Assembly (NCBI GenBank): GCA_905147135.1
Contig: LR990049.1
Location: forward strand, 10,619,428-10,683,427
DNA from: Blastobasis lacticolella
Taxonomy: Eukaryota > Arthropoda > Insecta > Lepidoptera > Blastobasidae
Direction: 5' to 3'
DNA: 64,000 nucleotides
Positions 9,405 to 23,048 of the stretch are shown here, piece by piece. The position numbers were made by a program, and so were the translations under genes. Below the pieces are notes generated by a model that made no database searches, was not told the DNA's origin, and was given only the letters and a program-made list of their open reading frames with translations. The first letter of the stretch is position 1. The number at the start of each line of letters is the position of its first letter.

Positions 9405-11796
9405 GCCTCGGTGAAACCAACGTCCTTCTGCTGACAACTGATCCGGACAGGCACTCAGTATCGGTTTCTGCACCGCTGGGTACATCCGATCACTGTCTGG
9501 TGAAATCTGTATCCGTTTATTCCCCACCCGAGCAAACCCCATGCAACCCCCGACGGGTGTGGCGATACAAGTCAGCAGATTGGGATGAGATGCGCCACTT
9601 CTTTTCGTCCTATCCTTGGCGGGAGGCATGCTTCTCTTCGGGCGATCCGTCGAATTGTGCCGAAGCCGTTACCGCGGTTATACGGCAGGGTATGGAGTAC
9701 TTTATTCCGTATTCTGACGTAGCGATGAACGGCAGGTCTCGTCCATGGTTTGGAGCTGAGTGTAGTCGCGCTGAAGTGCTGAAGCGGGCGGCATACTCTG
9801 CCTGGGCTGAGGCTCGAGCGCATATGTCTCCGGATACTCGCAAACTGAAGAGAGCCTTTAACCTCGCCGCCAAGTCTTGCAAAAGGACGCTACGCAGGGC
9901 TCGATTCGATCACATAAGCCGGATTGGCGCCAAACTGGCCTCTTACCCTCCTGGGAGTAAGGCGTTTTGGTCTTTGGCAAAAGCGGTCGAATCAAATTTC
10001 AGCCAATCTTCGTTGCCTCCGTTGCTAAAACCAGACGGAACATTGGCCCATGCTGCTGAAGAGAAAGCAAATTTGCTTGTTTCTCTTTTCGCGGCGAATT
10101 CGCGTTTGGATACTGCAGGAAAAACACCACCTATCTCACCCCGTGCTGACTGCGCTATGGCAGAGGTGCGAATACATCAGAAAGAGATATTGAAAATCCT
10201 GCGGAGTCTGGACGTGAACAAGGCTAGTGGACCAGATGGTATACCGGCAATAGTCCTACGTAGTTGTGCCCCCGAGCTGTCTCCTGTTCTCACGCGCCTG
10301 TATCGCCTCTCACTTGAGACTGGTATTGTACCTAAGTCGTGGAAGCTTGCCAATGTGCAGCCCGTGCCAAAAAAAGGCAGCCGTGCCGACCCTTCCAATT
10401 ACCGCCCTATTTCGGTCACTTCCATACTCTGTAAGATTATGGAACGTGCGCTGAACAATAAACTCCTTGCGCATCTTGAAGGTAACGATCTCCTCAGCGA
10501 TCACCAGTACGGATTCCGCCGTGGTCGGTCTACTGGGGACCTTCTGGTGTATGCCACACAATTATGGAGTGAGGCCATTGAGAGACATGGCGAGGCTCTT
10601 GCTGTGTCTCTTGATATTTCTAAGGCCTTTGACAGGGTTTGGCATGCTTGCCTTCTAAGCAAGCTTCCTTCATTTGGTATTCCTGTTGGCTTTTGCACCT
10701 GGATATCAGATTTTTTGAGTGAACGTTCAATCCGTGTAGTTATCGATGGCTACTCGTCTAATCTCCAGGCTATCGACGCGGGAGTTCCTCAGGGATCTGT
10801 ACTGTCCGCGACTTTATTCCTGCTGCATATTAACAATCTGCTTGTACCAGGTACGTTTGGGTATGCAGATGACAGCACGGTAACGGATAGATATCTGTCA
10901 GAGGCAAAAGCCAACAGGGACGATATTCAGTCTTGTCGAGAGGCCATGGTTGATCGTTTGGACATAGCTCTCAAGGCAGTTTCTGATTGGGGCGATGCCA
11001 ATCTGGTGGCGTTCAACGCAACCAAAACTCAGGCGTGTTTGTTTTCCGCCAAAAGGAGTCCATTCCATCTTACTCCAACTTTTCGGGATGTTTCTGTGGA
11101 AATTACCGACAACCTACAGCTTCTTGGTGTTGAGTTATCTTCAAATCTCAACTTCGGTCAGTACATCGAATCCAAGGCAAAGACTGCAGCAAAAAAACTT
11201 GGTATCCTCTCGAAGGTTAGGCGGTACTTCACTTCTAGGCAGTTGCTTCAGTTATATCAAGCACAAGTGCGGTCCTGCATGGAGTACTGCTGCCACCTTT
11301 GGGATGGATCAGCTAAATATCAACTGGCGGCTTTGGATTCGGTGGAAAAACGTGCAAAGAAGATAATTTGTGACCCGCGGTTGATTAAGGCTAGGCTGCA
11401 GAGCCTCGAACATCGGCGTAGGGTTGCGCGTCTGTCGGTCTTCTACAGATTACATTTCGGAGAGTGTGCGAAGCAGCTGCACGACCTCATTCCGCCGGCC
11501 CCTTTCCGCCATCGGGAAACGCGATCCGGGCGAGCGCTTCATCCTTATGTCGTGGATCTTCCAGCCATCCGCACGAACCGCTTTGGCTCGACCTTTTTAA
11601 TGCGTACGGCTAAGGAATGGAACGCTTTGCCTGCGGGTGTGTTCCCTGATCAATATAATCTGGATGCCTTTAAGGCTAGAGTGAATAGGCTGTTCCAAGA
11701 CGGGCATGCTTCATCTTCGGCCGCATCGTCACTTACCAACAGGTGAGATGGCGGTCAAATGCCCGACTTGTTTGTCATAAAAAAAAAAAAAAAAAA
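9405..11796 (+). mobile_element. 5'-truncated non-LTR retrotransposon, Jockey/CR1 group
   Basis: A LINE copy missing most of its endonuclease and everything upstream. It ends with a short 3' UTR (GTGAGATGGCGGTCAAATGC) and an uninterrupted A run at about 11779-11796. The same 3' UTR block recurs at 30090-30110, so a second 3' fragment of the family is in this window. No target duplication was found around this copy. Confidence 0.85.
9410..11746 (+). CDS. LINE reverse transcriptase, intact frame, 5'-truncated
   Basis: The frame is open from 9410 without an initiating ATG, 778 codons then TGA. It begins with the end of the apurinic-type endonuclease (TTDPDRHSVSVS, APLGTSDHCLV), where SDH is the conserved catalytic end motif. 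Reverse transcriptase motifs follow in order: KASGPDGIP, YRPISVTSILCKIMER, QYGFRRGRSTGD, SLDISKAFDRVWH, GVPQGSVLS and the YADD catalytic box (about 10863-10874). A C-terminal LINE extension follows (CHLWDGSA, RFGSTFLMRTAKEWNALP). The absence of stops or frameshifts over 2.3 kb suggests recent insertion. It would copy its RNA at the target site; without an endonuclease it cannot be autonomous. Confidence 0.88.
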   Translation, partial: GETNVLLLTTDPDRHSVSVSAPLGTSDHCLVKSVSVYSPPEQTPCNPRRVWRYKSADWDEMRHFFSSYPWREACFSSGDPSNCAEAVTAVIRQGMEYFIPYSDVAMNGRSRPWFGAECSRAEVLKRAAYSAWAEARAHMSPDTRKLKRAFNLAAKSCKRTLRRARFDHISRIGAKLASYPPGSKAFWSLAKAVESNFSQSSLPPLLKPDGTLAHAAEEKANLLVSLFAANSRLDTAGKTPPISPRADCAMAEVRIHQKEILKILRSLDVNKASGPDGIPAIVLRSCAPELSPVLTRLYRLSLETGIVPKSWKLANVQPVPKKGSRADPSNYRPISVTSILCKIMERALNNKLLAHLEGNDLLSDHQYGFRRGRSTGDLLVYATQLWSEAIERHGEALAVSLDISKAFDRVWHACLLSKLPSFGIPVGFCTWISDFLSERSIRVVIDGYSSNLQAIDAGVPQGSVLSATLFLLHINNLLVPGTFGYADDSTVTDRYLSEAKANRDDIQSCREAMVDRLDIALKAVSDWGDANLVAFNATKTQACLFSAKRSPFHLTPTFRDVSVEITDNLQLLGVELSSNLNFGQYIESKAKTAAKKLGILSKVRRYFTSRQLLQLYQAQVRSCMEYCCHLWDGSAKYQLAALDSVEKRAKKIICDPRLIKARLQSLEHRRRVARLSVFYRLHFGECAKQLHDLIPPAPFRHRETRSGRALHPYVVDLPAIRTNRFGSTFLMRTAKEWNALPAGVFPDQYNLDAFKARVNRLFQDGHASSSAASSLTNR

Positions 11797-12137
11797 CGTG
11801 TTCATCCTGTGTCCGCGGCCGTGGCGATCACTGAATAGTACTGACCACCTGCTGTTTGAATCGTCACATACATTGCAAGCGAATACAACAGATCAACGCG
11901 ACTGGCAACGAACAACACGTTTGTTTAACCGAAGCTTAACACAAACATCTTTACATAAATATTAACTAATTAGTACCTATCACCTCAAGTCAACTCAACA
12001 ATTCGAAAAATATCAAGCACAAGCAGGACCGTGTCCAGAACTTGTACTACTTCTTCATATTAATCATTGCGTGTGGATCCCACTCGTTCTTTTAAACTGG
12101 TCTTTTTATTTTGCGATAGGTATACCACGTTACAGGG
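11797..12137. other. Intergenic, no feature seen
   Basis: Moderately AT-rich sequence between the LINE poly(A) and the tRNA-like block. Short open frames show no family resemblance. Confidence 0.35.
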
Positions 12138-12262
12138 AGTGTCGGTGGCCGAGTGGTTAAGGTATCCGACTCAAACGCGATCCCACTGTGGCACACAGCC
12201 GGGTCCACACGACACCAAACATAGCTTAAACTTAACCAAGCTAGTGTCGTGTAGACCCGGCT
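12138..12262 (+). repeat. tRNA-like 5' half joined to a 19-bp hairpin
   Basis: GTCGGTGGCCGAGTGGTTAA at 12140-12159 resembles the acceptor and D-arm (A box) of tRNA-Ser/Leu, but the T-arm is not recognisable. It runs into an inverted repeat: 12197-12215 (AGCCGGGTCCACACGACAC) pairs with 12244-12262 with one mismatch, loop 28. Likely a SINE head or pseudo-tRNA rather than a working tRNA. Confidence 0.55.
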
Positions 12263-12329
12263 TAACCGTTGCTCTTATGCTCACAAACAATGTGATGAAA
12301 CCTGCACATTGCGACTGAATGTGTAATCA

Positions 12330-12480
12330 TAATCCAATCTGGTCAGGTGCCCCTGGTAGCAGGGTCACTGAGGTCGGATGGCAGTTGCTCCACTGTAATT
12401 AACAAATCCTGGTCCATGGTTAAGGCGGATCCCGGGACCTCGTGCGCCACAGCACAACCGGGACATTAACGCAAAGATGA
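12330..12480 (+). repeat. LINE 3' fragment
   Basis: Blocks AATCTGGTCAGGTGCCCCTG, GGTAGCAGGGTCACTGAG and CGGGACATTAACGCAAAGA match the repeats at 5024-5188 and, inverted, at 60155-60330. The end CAAAGATGAT is the family tail. Confidence 0.65.
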
Positions 12481-14046
12481 TTATTTTATACCGTTGTTAC
12501 ATACCGAAGTAACTTTATTAAGTCGTCCGATTCCGACAACTTTCTGTTATTTTTGGTAAACCCCTACAGCCACAGCCGTAAGTCCTGTTTATTTAGTTGA
12601 TTTTTAACATTAGGTTCTACATCCTATTCTTATTGTTCCACATTATTTTTATTCTATGAACTAGGTACCCATAAAACACATAAGAAAAATATTTTATTTG
12701 TAACTATAATAAAATATTTTATTACTGTACATGGTGAAACGACTTTGATTTCTCTGCATATTATTTTTATTTATAAATAATTTGGTAACATCAGATATGT
12801 GAAAGCTGAATAAACGTGCTTGTATTTTTATATAATACCTATATAATTATGGGACATTTTCTGACTTTTTCAAATGTTTATTACATGGCACTGGGTGAGA
12901 TTCCTTACTTATTTAACCTTTGATAAGGTAGGTCGGCCCTTCATTTTTTAATACTTATGTAAGTAATACTATTTTAAATAGCAAAGAACAAAAGTTATTT
13001 TGATTTTCTACGCACGGTCCGTTTTGTTTTATAACAATCAGAATTTAAAACCCGACTCGATACAATGTATTCCAGACATATTTATCATGCTCTTGACCAC
13101 ATTGATAAGATACCCATGTTGGTATGGTATGGTGAATTGGTGAGTAAGTTATATTTTATACGTATACGTAAACGCCACTATAGTTTATGCGTCTGTTTTA
13201 GTTTTCTATGTAAAGCGTTATGTGGCGTCTGTAAGGTCATTGCGGTGCTTGGGGGATGCGGTTATGTCACTTTATAACGCAAGAACTTGTCGATCATTTT
13301 AGTATTATGTGGTCGCTCTGTCATACGTGCGCGATAGTGTTGTTGCGTCATATTTTATGATTATATCACCCTCACCGCTACCGCCGCAGCCTACTGAGAA
13401 CGATAAAGCGATAATAGCATAGGTAGATCGTTTGTTATTCTTCTGTTAACATTGGTGCTCTATGTAACAGTAATACTTTCGCGGGAAGCTTGCGGTGCAT
13501 TTGAATTTTGGATCAAGGAACAGTACAATCATTCTGTTCCTAACGAGACATTAACGTGTTGATCGATGATCGTGTGATATTTTAGTCCATCACACTCTAG
13601 CTAGAACCACATGGGCCGCTGTTTGCTCACCTACCAGACATTCCCTGCAGCTAGAGCAATCTGTAGCTCCGACCGTGAACAGTAGTTAGAGGTTTCCCGT
13701 AATTATTCTACCTACTTTCCTGAGTTCCTTCTGTTTAGGACCTAGCAGTCTGTTGGTTAGTTTTCGGGACCGTTCTGTCACCAGTAACTTTGACTGTCTA
13801 CATATGGGTGTGCTATATGTACGCATGTTATGCTTGGTGTATTTATAATGTGTTAAAGGATAGGGATAGGAATGGAGCAGGACCAGCAGGTCCTATCCCT
13901 AAGCCCTGATCCCTTTCTTGCTAGCTCATCGGCAGCATCTTTCCTATTCAATCAAGGCGGGGTTTATTACTGTTACTTTCCAGTGCTTTTAGTATCTACC
14001 GACATGCTCTCTGTTAATATTCGGAACCTTGGTCATGTATAAAAAG
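12481..14046. other. AT-rich intergenic stretch, no gene seen
   Basis: No open frame resembles a known family. The 70-codon frame at 13065-13277 has no supporting splice or family signal. A 9-bp stem (GGGATAGGA/TCCTATCCC) lies at about 13863-13904. Confidence 0.35.
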
Positions 14047-14668
14047 TAGAGATCAAACGGATTTGTTGTTTTACTGTATACCGGATACCGGGTATCCGGC
14101 CACCCATAAGCCGAATATCCGGCGGCCGGATATTTGGCATCATAGTCTCTGAACAAGCCTGTGCAAGCTATGAGCGTGGTAGGAAATTAGACAACTGCAT
14201 GTGTTTACGTGTTTTCAAGTCTTCGTTGAATACAAATAATTTGAACTTTATTCTGAACAATTCTTCCGACCTCGGGTACCTTCGATTCGAAATACGGGTA
14301 ATTAGCCCCAGCATCGTGGACCAGAGTGTAATGAAAGATTATCTTAAGCTCACATAAGAAGACACACGAAACCGCAGGCTACCTCTTAACGTAGGAGCTA
14401 TTCGTATTTTAACCCAATTTATAATAATTTACTTTTGATAGGTTAACTTTGCAAAAAATATTTTTTTTGCTAAACTACCTACTATACTGAACAACGGGTA
14501 GGTACCTAATCAACAGTGATAAAGGAATACTATTTACAATTTTTGGGATCACTTTTTCCCTATGAATACAATAACTGATATGTATTTTTCATACATTGTT
14601 TGCTATCCGGCCGGATAGTAAATTAACGCCGGATACCGGATAGAAACCAGATATCCGTTTCATCTCTA
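14047..14668. mobile_element. Nonautonomous hAT-type element with 8-bp target duplication
   Basis: The 622-bp element starts TAGAGATCAAACGGAT and its reverse-complement end starts TAGAGATGAAACGGATAT. It is flanked on both sides by ATAAAAAG (14039-14046 and 14669-14676), a perfect 8-bp duplication as hAT elements make. The interior contains clusters of CCGGATATCCGG-like motifs at both ends and no transposase frame. Confidence 0.85.
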
Positions 14669-14779
14669 ATAAAAAGACGTCACACCTGCAGGTCGCCCTT
14701 TATGATTCGCATTTTAATATGGTGATAGTAGTAGAAAAACTAATCCGCTTATTGATGGATAGCGGAGCAGTAGGTACTA

Positions 14780-15170
14780 ATGGCGCTAGGAAGCAACAAC
14801 ATTACCCCGGGACTTAATCTCGATTACCACCGATGTTTGAATGAGGTATGTAAAAGCAATCGCATTACTCTACAATGGATAAAGGGACACAACGGCGCCC
14901 GTGGGAACGACTCGGTTTACGAGTTGGCTAGACGAGGATCTGACACAAAACCTGTGGAACCGGAGCCCAACGTGCCAGTACCACAAGTGTGGACCCGTAT
15001 GCACCTAAAGCCACCGGGGGCAAAACACAAGCATCACAGGAGGACTGCTGACAAGCAAGGGAGGCCCTTACTAAGACTCGGCAGCTTACTAGGTGTAGGT
15101 CTGACGGATAGCCCTGACGAACATGCCTAGAGGGAGAAGAACCCGCTGCCAACGTCTCGCTGATATGCGG
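14780..15170 (+). pseudogene. LINE RNase H relic
   Basis: An open stretch of 116 codons includes ITLQWIKGHNGARGNDSVYE followed by LARRGSDTKPVEPEP, the typical end of an RNase H domain in R1/I/LOA-group LINEs. After it comes a degraded zinc-finger tail (GVGLTDSPDEHA), then a stop and EE.PAANVSLICGG in another frame. Upstream RT sequence is missing. It starts about 110 bp after the hAT element. Confidence 0.6.
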
Positions 15171-16090
15171 CGGTGTAACTCCATATAGGTCATAATATCA
15201 GGACAGCCAACTACCCTCCCTATTATGGTATCATGACATTACATTATCACCGAACTTACATGAGTCTGCATAATTTCTGCTGAACCGGAAACCGGGTCAT
15301 AAGTCAAATTTTACTTGTAAGATTGTATTACAAACTAACATGGGGATATGTAAAAAGGCGTTAACGGGCTTTGCCCCACTGCTGCAAGTCCTGTGTAGCT
15401 AGGATCTCCAGCGGTGACCACACACATATCCTGAGTTATGACACTTAGGCGCACCCGAGGACAAGCTTATACTGTCTTTGAACCCGCAGTTATATACCCT
15501 AGGTAGGTAATTAAGTTATGTCTAGCATTATGTTGCCAAACTACAGTGGATCTTTGAACAATTTTACTCATTTTAGGCCGATCTCGTGGACATGCAAAAT
15601 AAGGGTTGTGATTTTCCGCGATGCATAGTAGTTAGCAGCCCGTCGCTGCATCTCCGGGTCACTGGGAAGTCATACTCCCGATAACACCAGTAAGGTATCG
15701 GTATAGTCATTCATCAAATTAGTTGACCCCCCTACCATATGATAATCCATTTGACAATATGGAGTAAGTGGGTCAGCTGACTACTGACCGCGCGGTACCT
15801 ACGCCTTACATAGGAATAAAAGGCACTAGTCTTCGAGTTACGGAGAATGCCCGGGTACCTATACCAAATCTAAATCTAAGGGTGATGTGTTCTCTTTCCT
15901 GATATTGAGGTTTAAATGTTCCAGATCTGGCGAGATGATTCCTGCACCGGTGCTTTGGTCGGTCCGGTCCGATGATCTGTCCGTGTAAATTCGGATTTCT
16001 TTTATCTCTGACTTGGATGCCATTGTTTCCGCAATTTGTACCTAATAGGTTGGACTTACGGAGCTGCAGTCGTACCGCCGATCTCCGATT
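15171..16090. other. Intergenic, no feature seen
   Basis: No gene, RNA or clear repeat boundary is visible in this 0.9-kb stretch. The 98-codon minus-strand frame at 15806-16102 has no family resemblance. Confidence 0.35.
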
Positions 16091-16200
16091 GTACGCCGCC
16101 ATTTTGATGCAATTGAGTTTAAACCAATCGCAGCAAGACAGCTCTGGCTCTGGCTTGCTGCGATTGGTTTAAACTCAATTGCATCAAAATGGCGGTGTAC
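16091..16200. repeat. Near-perfect palindrome, 47-bp arms
   Basis: 16091-16137 pairs with 16154-16200 with a single mismatch (GTACGCCGCC against GTACACCGCC), leaving a 16-base loop. As RNA it would be a long, almost uninterrupted hairpin. It could be a small foldback transposon, or a source of siRNA or microRNA-like products. Confidence 0.9.
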
Positions 16201-16510
16201 AAGTAGTAGGTACTACAGTGGCGGATTTAAAGCTAAAATAGGCAACGTGTATCAGTCTACCAGTAGAATCTAACTCTGAGAAAGCCGCAGGAAAATGTTA
16301 AATCCGGTACCACGCTTGTGCGGTAAAAATTACTGGTATTTTGGGGTACAAACATTATTTTTCATCTGTCAAGTCTGTTTTGGGCGTCCATGGTTTTGGC
16401 TCGGGTTAGCTAAAACGCAGTGATTATTTGCTCAGTGGGTTTTTAGACCCCATTTACACTTTGCATAGTCGCCCCTATTCGGTCTGTCAGCGCGATATCA
16501 TCAGGGGTTT

Positions 16511-17101
16511 ACCATGAACTCTTATAGCAGGACCTAAACAGAACTGCGGCCTTAGCCAAGAGTTTTCGTTAATCTACAATCGTTTGTGGTAGAAAATATG
16601 TATGGGATTTGACATAAGCTAACGTTATCTGACATAAGCGGTTTGTGGTAGAAATTCTTGGTCCATAGACAATTCACGTACTTTCGGTATACAAAGGAGG
16701 CGGATTGGCGGATGATCCTACACAATCAGAGTCAATGTAGATGTTGGTAGAAATAGTTTCTACCAACATCTACATTTTGCACATGAGGACCCAGAATTTC
16801 TACCACAAACGTTAGCTTATGTCAAATTCCATACATATTTTCTACCACAAACGGTTGCAGATTAACGAAACCTCTTGGCTAAGGTGCTGCCCTGCTTAGA
16901 ACGAGACAGCGCTATACGTGTCACATAAGCTTGTCTCATTACCTGTAAGCAGGCGGTTCTGGGGGCTTACCATGAACTCTTTAGCAGGACCTAAACAAAA
17001 TTGCTTTCGTTTTGAACTAGACAAGCTTATGTGGCACGTATAGCGCTGTCTCGTTCTAAGCAGGGCAGTTCTGTTTAGGTCCTGCTATAAGAGTTCATGG
17101 T
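16511..17101. mobile_element. Large foldback element, left arm split by another element
   Basis: The left arm starts ACCATGAACTCTTATAGCAG at 16511. It is interrupted at 16548-16886 and resumes at 16887 (CTGCCCTGCTTAGAACGAGA) to about 16938. The right arm, about 17018-17101, is the uninterrupted reverse complement of the two joined pieces. A partial extra copy of the arm end lies at 16967-17000 and another at 17103-17145. No coding capacity. Confidence 0.85.
16548..16886. mobile_element. Foldback element nested in the left arm of another
   Basis: Terminal inverted repeats: left GGCCTTAGCCAAGAG, right reverse complement CACCTTAGCCAAGAGG, both followed by TTTCGTTAATCT. The arms carry TTTGTGGTAGAAAATATGTA and meet near 16755 (GTAGATGTTGGTAGAAATAG / TTTCTACCAACATCTAC). 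Flanked by CTGC at 16544-16547 and 16887-16890. The intact right arm of the host element contains a single CTGC at this place, so target and duplication are both visible. A partial relative lies at 8706-8965. Confidence 0.88.
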
Positions 17102-17405
17102 AAGGCCCCTTTTTAGGACCTGCTTTAAGAACTCATGGTGAGCCCTCAGCATTCATGAGCAGCGAGCTGCTGCAGTCTCGGATGCTGACTAACCAGTATA
17201 GGATGAACTAGCGTCTCTGCGGACGCGCATGTCCATGTTAGCGCCTTTTATACTGGTTTAGTGTAGATTGATGTTCTATAATGCGCAATCCTAGGAACAT
17301 CGGGTACCATATTATTAATGACTGAATATCGTGGTGGTGGTTGTGGTGTATCGAAAAATATAATAAGTCACGGCCAGTCTGGAATCTATAAGCGAATGAA
17401 TTCCC

Positions 17406-17459
17406 TTCACTAGATGTTCCTGTAAACACACTTCACTAGATGTCCTTGTAAACACACCT
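17406..17459 (+). repeat. Two tandem copies of a 27-bp unit
   Basis: CTTCACTAGATGTTCCTGTA is followed by AACACA, then repeated with two changes (CTTCACTAGATGTCCTTGTA, AACACA). Confidence 0.7.
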
Positions 17460-18825
17460 TATAGGGAATGTAATAAATATCGATTATAATTTCGATTCTC
17501 GGATCGATTTACCGATAGGTATTTAGTTCAAAAAATCGCAAAATTACTATTAAAAAGAAAGGAATTTTACGATTTTTGAAACAGGGTTGGTGGTATAATA
17601 AAAAGCAAAGACAGTGAAAGAACGGGAAAGCAGAATAATCGTATAAATTAAATTAGTCTCTTGCCATTACCTACTCATCTTCAAAAGTTTTTCTTGTCCT
17701 CAAACCGAAAAGTTTGGTTGGCTACCTTTCAATATTTTCTCTATCTACAGTCCATATTATTTAAGATAAAGTTTTAGTATTACAATGTTGTATTTAATAG
17801 GGTACAGGTAGTGTTCGTTGAGTGGCAATAAAATAAATTGAATATTATTATGCATTAGAGATCTCTTGATGTCATGTAATTGCTATCTATTTGACTAAAC
17901 GAGGGCACTGCTTTCGCAAACTAACACTCTTGCTAACACTCGTCATAAAGTGGTATTTAGCGGAGTAAATTAGTTCCATTTCAAGCCACATTATTTTATA
18001 ATAAGGACTAAGTCACTTTTTAGCAAGTAATTCTATATTAGAACGATAATCAATAATTGAAATGTGATTTATCAGTCACATTTAAATATAAATATTGAAT
18101 TATAGTTATTTTTCATGATAACATTCTCGATTCAAATCGGTGGAAAATCGATATTATTTACAAATGGTGGATGGCATGGCGGTAAGGTAGTGGCGGGCGG
18201 GAGGAGAGAAAAAAGTAAAGTAGTGGATGGGCGGGCGTCCATCTTGAATTTTGCTGAATTTGAGCCGGTTTACTTGTGATAAAAGTGCATTCTCGGGCTC
18301 GAATTTAGCGTTGCTGTTATTACTAAAGAAGATTTATGTGCAGTAGTTAATTGTTAAATTAATTAAGATTATTATGCAGTAATGTGTTAGGTATGAAATT
18401 CTGGTAAAATTACTCTATCATTTGACGAGCAATGGCGTGCATTTTTCGCTCGGAAGACACTTTCAAATTTTATTTCTCGTTGATCACGAAACGAGGATTT
18501 TGTTTTACGATATAGTTTCAGTTAAATTATTATAAAGTGATATTTGTGAGAAGTACTGATGGTTTTGTTGAATTAGGGGTACAATGTAGGACGTTGTGAC
18601 TTGTGAGCTGGATGTCGTTTTTAGGTTATGGACATTACAATACTAATTGAACAGTGACTCGTAATCACAACCGCTGATTCAGAGTATAAGTGATTATATA
18701 TTTTGTGTGGGATCTAACATTGGCATTGAGTTAAATTTTTGTTCACAGTATCGTTACTCAAGACATATGCGATTTCCGGAAAGAGTGTCGCCGTGAAAAC
18801 CCTAGGTTGGCAGAAGTATAGTACG
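17460..18825 (+). promoter_or_regulatory. Upstream region and probable 5' UTR of casein kinase II alpha
   Basis: AT-rich overall, with a GC-richer purine island at 18168-18260 (GGTGGATGGCATGGCGGTAA, GCGGGCGGGAGGAG) that could hold the promoter. An AG acceptor in TTTGTTCACAG at 18739-18749, right before the coding exon, suggests at least one 5' UTR intron. No TATA box is obvious; housekeeping promoters often lack one. Confidence 0.4.
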
Positions 18826-21284
<2,459 letters not shown>

Positions 21285-23048
21285 TGGTTACAAAGATTCA
21301 GTAATGTTCTTTAATGGTAATATGTATTGAATATATACTTGTATGAGATTGCAGATGAGACACTGAAACAAATTTATAATTAAAAAAAGAACACCAAGAA
21401 GATGCGACTTGTGGTGTAAATAACCTAAGAAGAGGACAGTGAACCAACAACTCTAAATGTAATTCCAAGTTTGATAATACAAATATAATTTGCAAAGACA
21501 ATATGATTTAGTGTTTAATATTAGTAAATCTGGTTTATCCATTGTTTTAAAAGTGTTTTGTCTCTGATTAAACTGATAAACGGTACAGGTCCATGACGTG
21601 AACATGTACTATTGTTGAACTACTCTTGCTGTATTAAGAGTATCTGATTGTGGGTATGAAATTGTCATAGAAAAACTTTTTTTTTCATAAATTCAATATT
21701 AATTTATTGATATAAATGAATCGTTCGAGTTTCATTGCACTTGAATCTTTTGCATTTATTAACCTTGTATTGTATAGTAATTTGGTAACACCTGCATACC
21801 ATTTGCAAGTACTGGTTAGCAGCTTTTCGTTGGTAAACTATTTAAAATTTTGTATTTATGTAATAGAAGTAAAATGTAGATATATGTGATATAAATACAA
21901 AATTTTAATGATTAATTAATCGTTTTCTTTTTAATTATACATAATTTAATGTTTTTATTAAAGACCAGTAACTTCTTAGAAAATGTCTTATCTGAAAAAT
22001 TGTTACTCTATGGTTAAGGTATTGATTTTAGGCTGGTTCCTATGGCTACGGCAGGCACTTTGTAGTATTGTGGGTAAAAAATAATTTTTAAATACTTCAA
22101 AAGTGCTAGCAAAGAACACAACGCCGCGTTACACTTAGTGTCGGCTCACACCTGCGGCGCGACATGACCCGACCGATGCTTCAGTGTTACTCCGTGCGTG
22201 TAGGAACCACCTGCGCCGCAGACGCCAATTGGCGCTGCAATTATGTTGTCACCTATAAAACCATGTTTACGGGCATGTGCATCATATCTGTTGCATAGTT
22301 ACCTATCGATTCTAATCCACTAATTGTCTCGTCTCGTCGCGCCGCATTATGAATGACCTTGGTTCAATGCCAATTTATACATATAGCTAATAAAATCAAG
22401 TCTTATTTCTTTAATTAAACAGGTAAAGCTCATTGATTTCATGAATTATAATTTATTTTAAAGTGATAACTATCGGTTATTGCTACAAAATTTTCTTAAT
22501 AAACAATACTAACTTTGCCTGGACATGAATTTCATTTAAATGTAATATTTGTGAAGACCAAGACGTGTTTCGATCCCTATTTGGTGATTAGGGAAACCTT
22601 TCAGAGGAGCGGTCGTCGAATGAACGTCTTCAATAAAAATAATCAAAGTAATATTTATCATGAATTGAATAACAAAAGTAAATCATGCAATTAGCAAATT
22701 CTCATTGCGCAGATGTCGTTTTCTTACTTAGTTAATTGTTTACTATCTGTCTACCTCAAACAAAATGTATTGTTCTTGAATCTACCCTCTATTGATTTGT
22801 ATTGTCAATAAAAACATTAATATTGCATGCACACAGAATTGTCACTCTGTCTCTTTCTGACACGCATACAATAATAGTGGTTGAAAGTAACCGACAAAAT
22901 CGACCCGTCTTCTAAGCGTCTCGGTAGCCTGGTAGAGACTGTCTCGGAATACCGATTAGACTGTGGGTAACGCAGGTTATCCTACAAGAAAGATTCCACA
23001 TTATTGCGATTTGTGGGTTTACGTTTTATTAGTCTCCTTAACGTCTAC
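21285..23048 (+). other. CK2 alpha 3' UTR and following intergenic DNA
   Basis: AT-rich, no gene seen. Possible poly(A) signals AATAAA at 22498 and 22807. A GC-richer patch at 22140-22340 (CACCTGCGGCGCGACATGAC) looks like part of a dispersed repeat. The true transcript end cannot be placed. Confidence 0.4.

Noticed and set aside
12138..12200. Functional tRNA-Ser or tRNA-Leu gene
   Set aside because: Only the 5' half resembles a tRNA; no T arm or acceptor closure.
18739..18825. N-terminal extension of CK2 alpha
   Set aside because: The frame is open but lacks ATG, and the known family start fits 18826; the stretch is probably 5' UTR after an acceptor.
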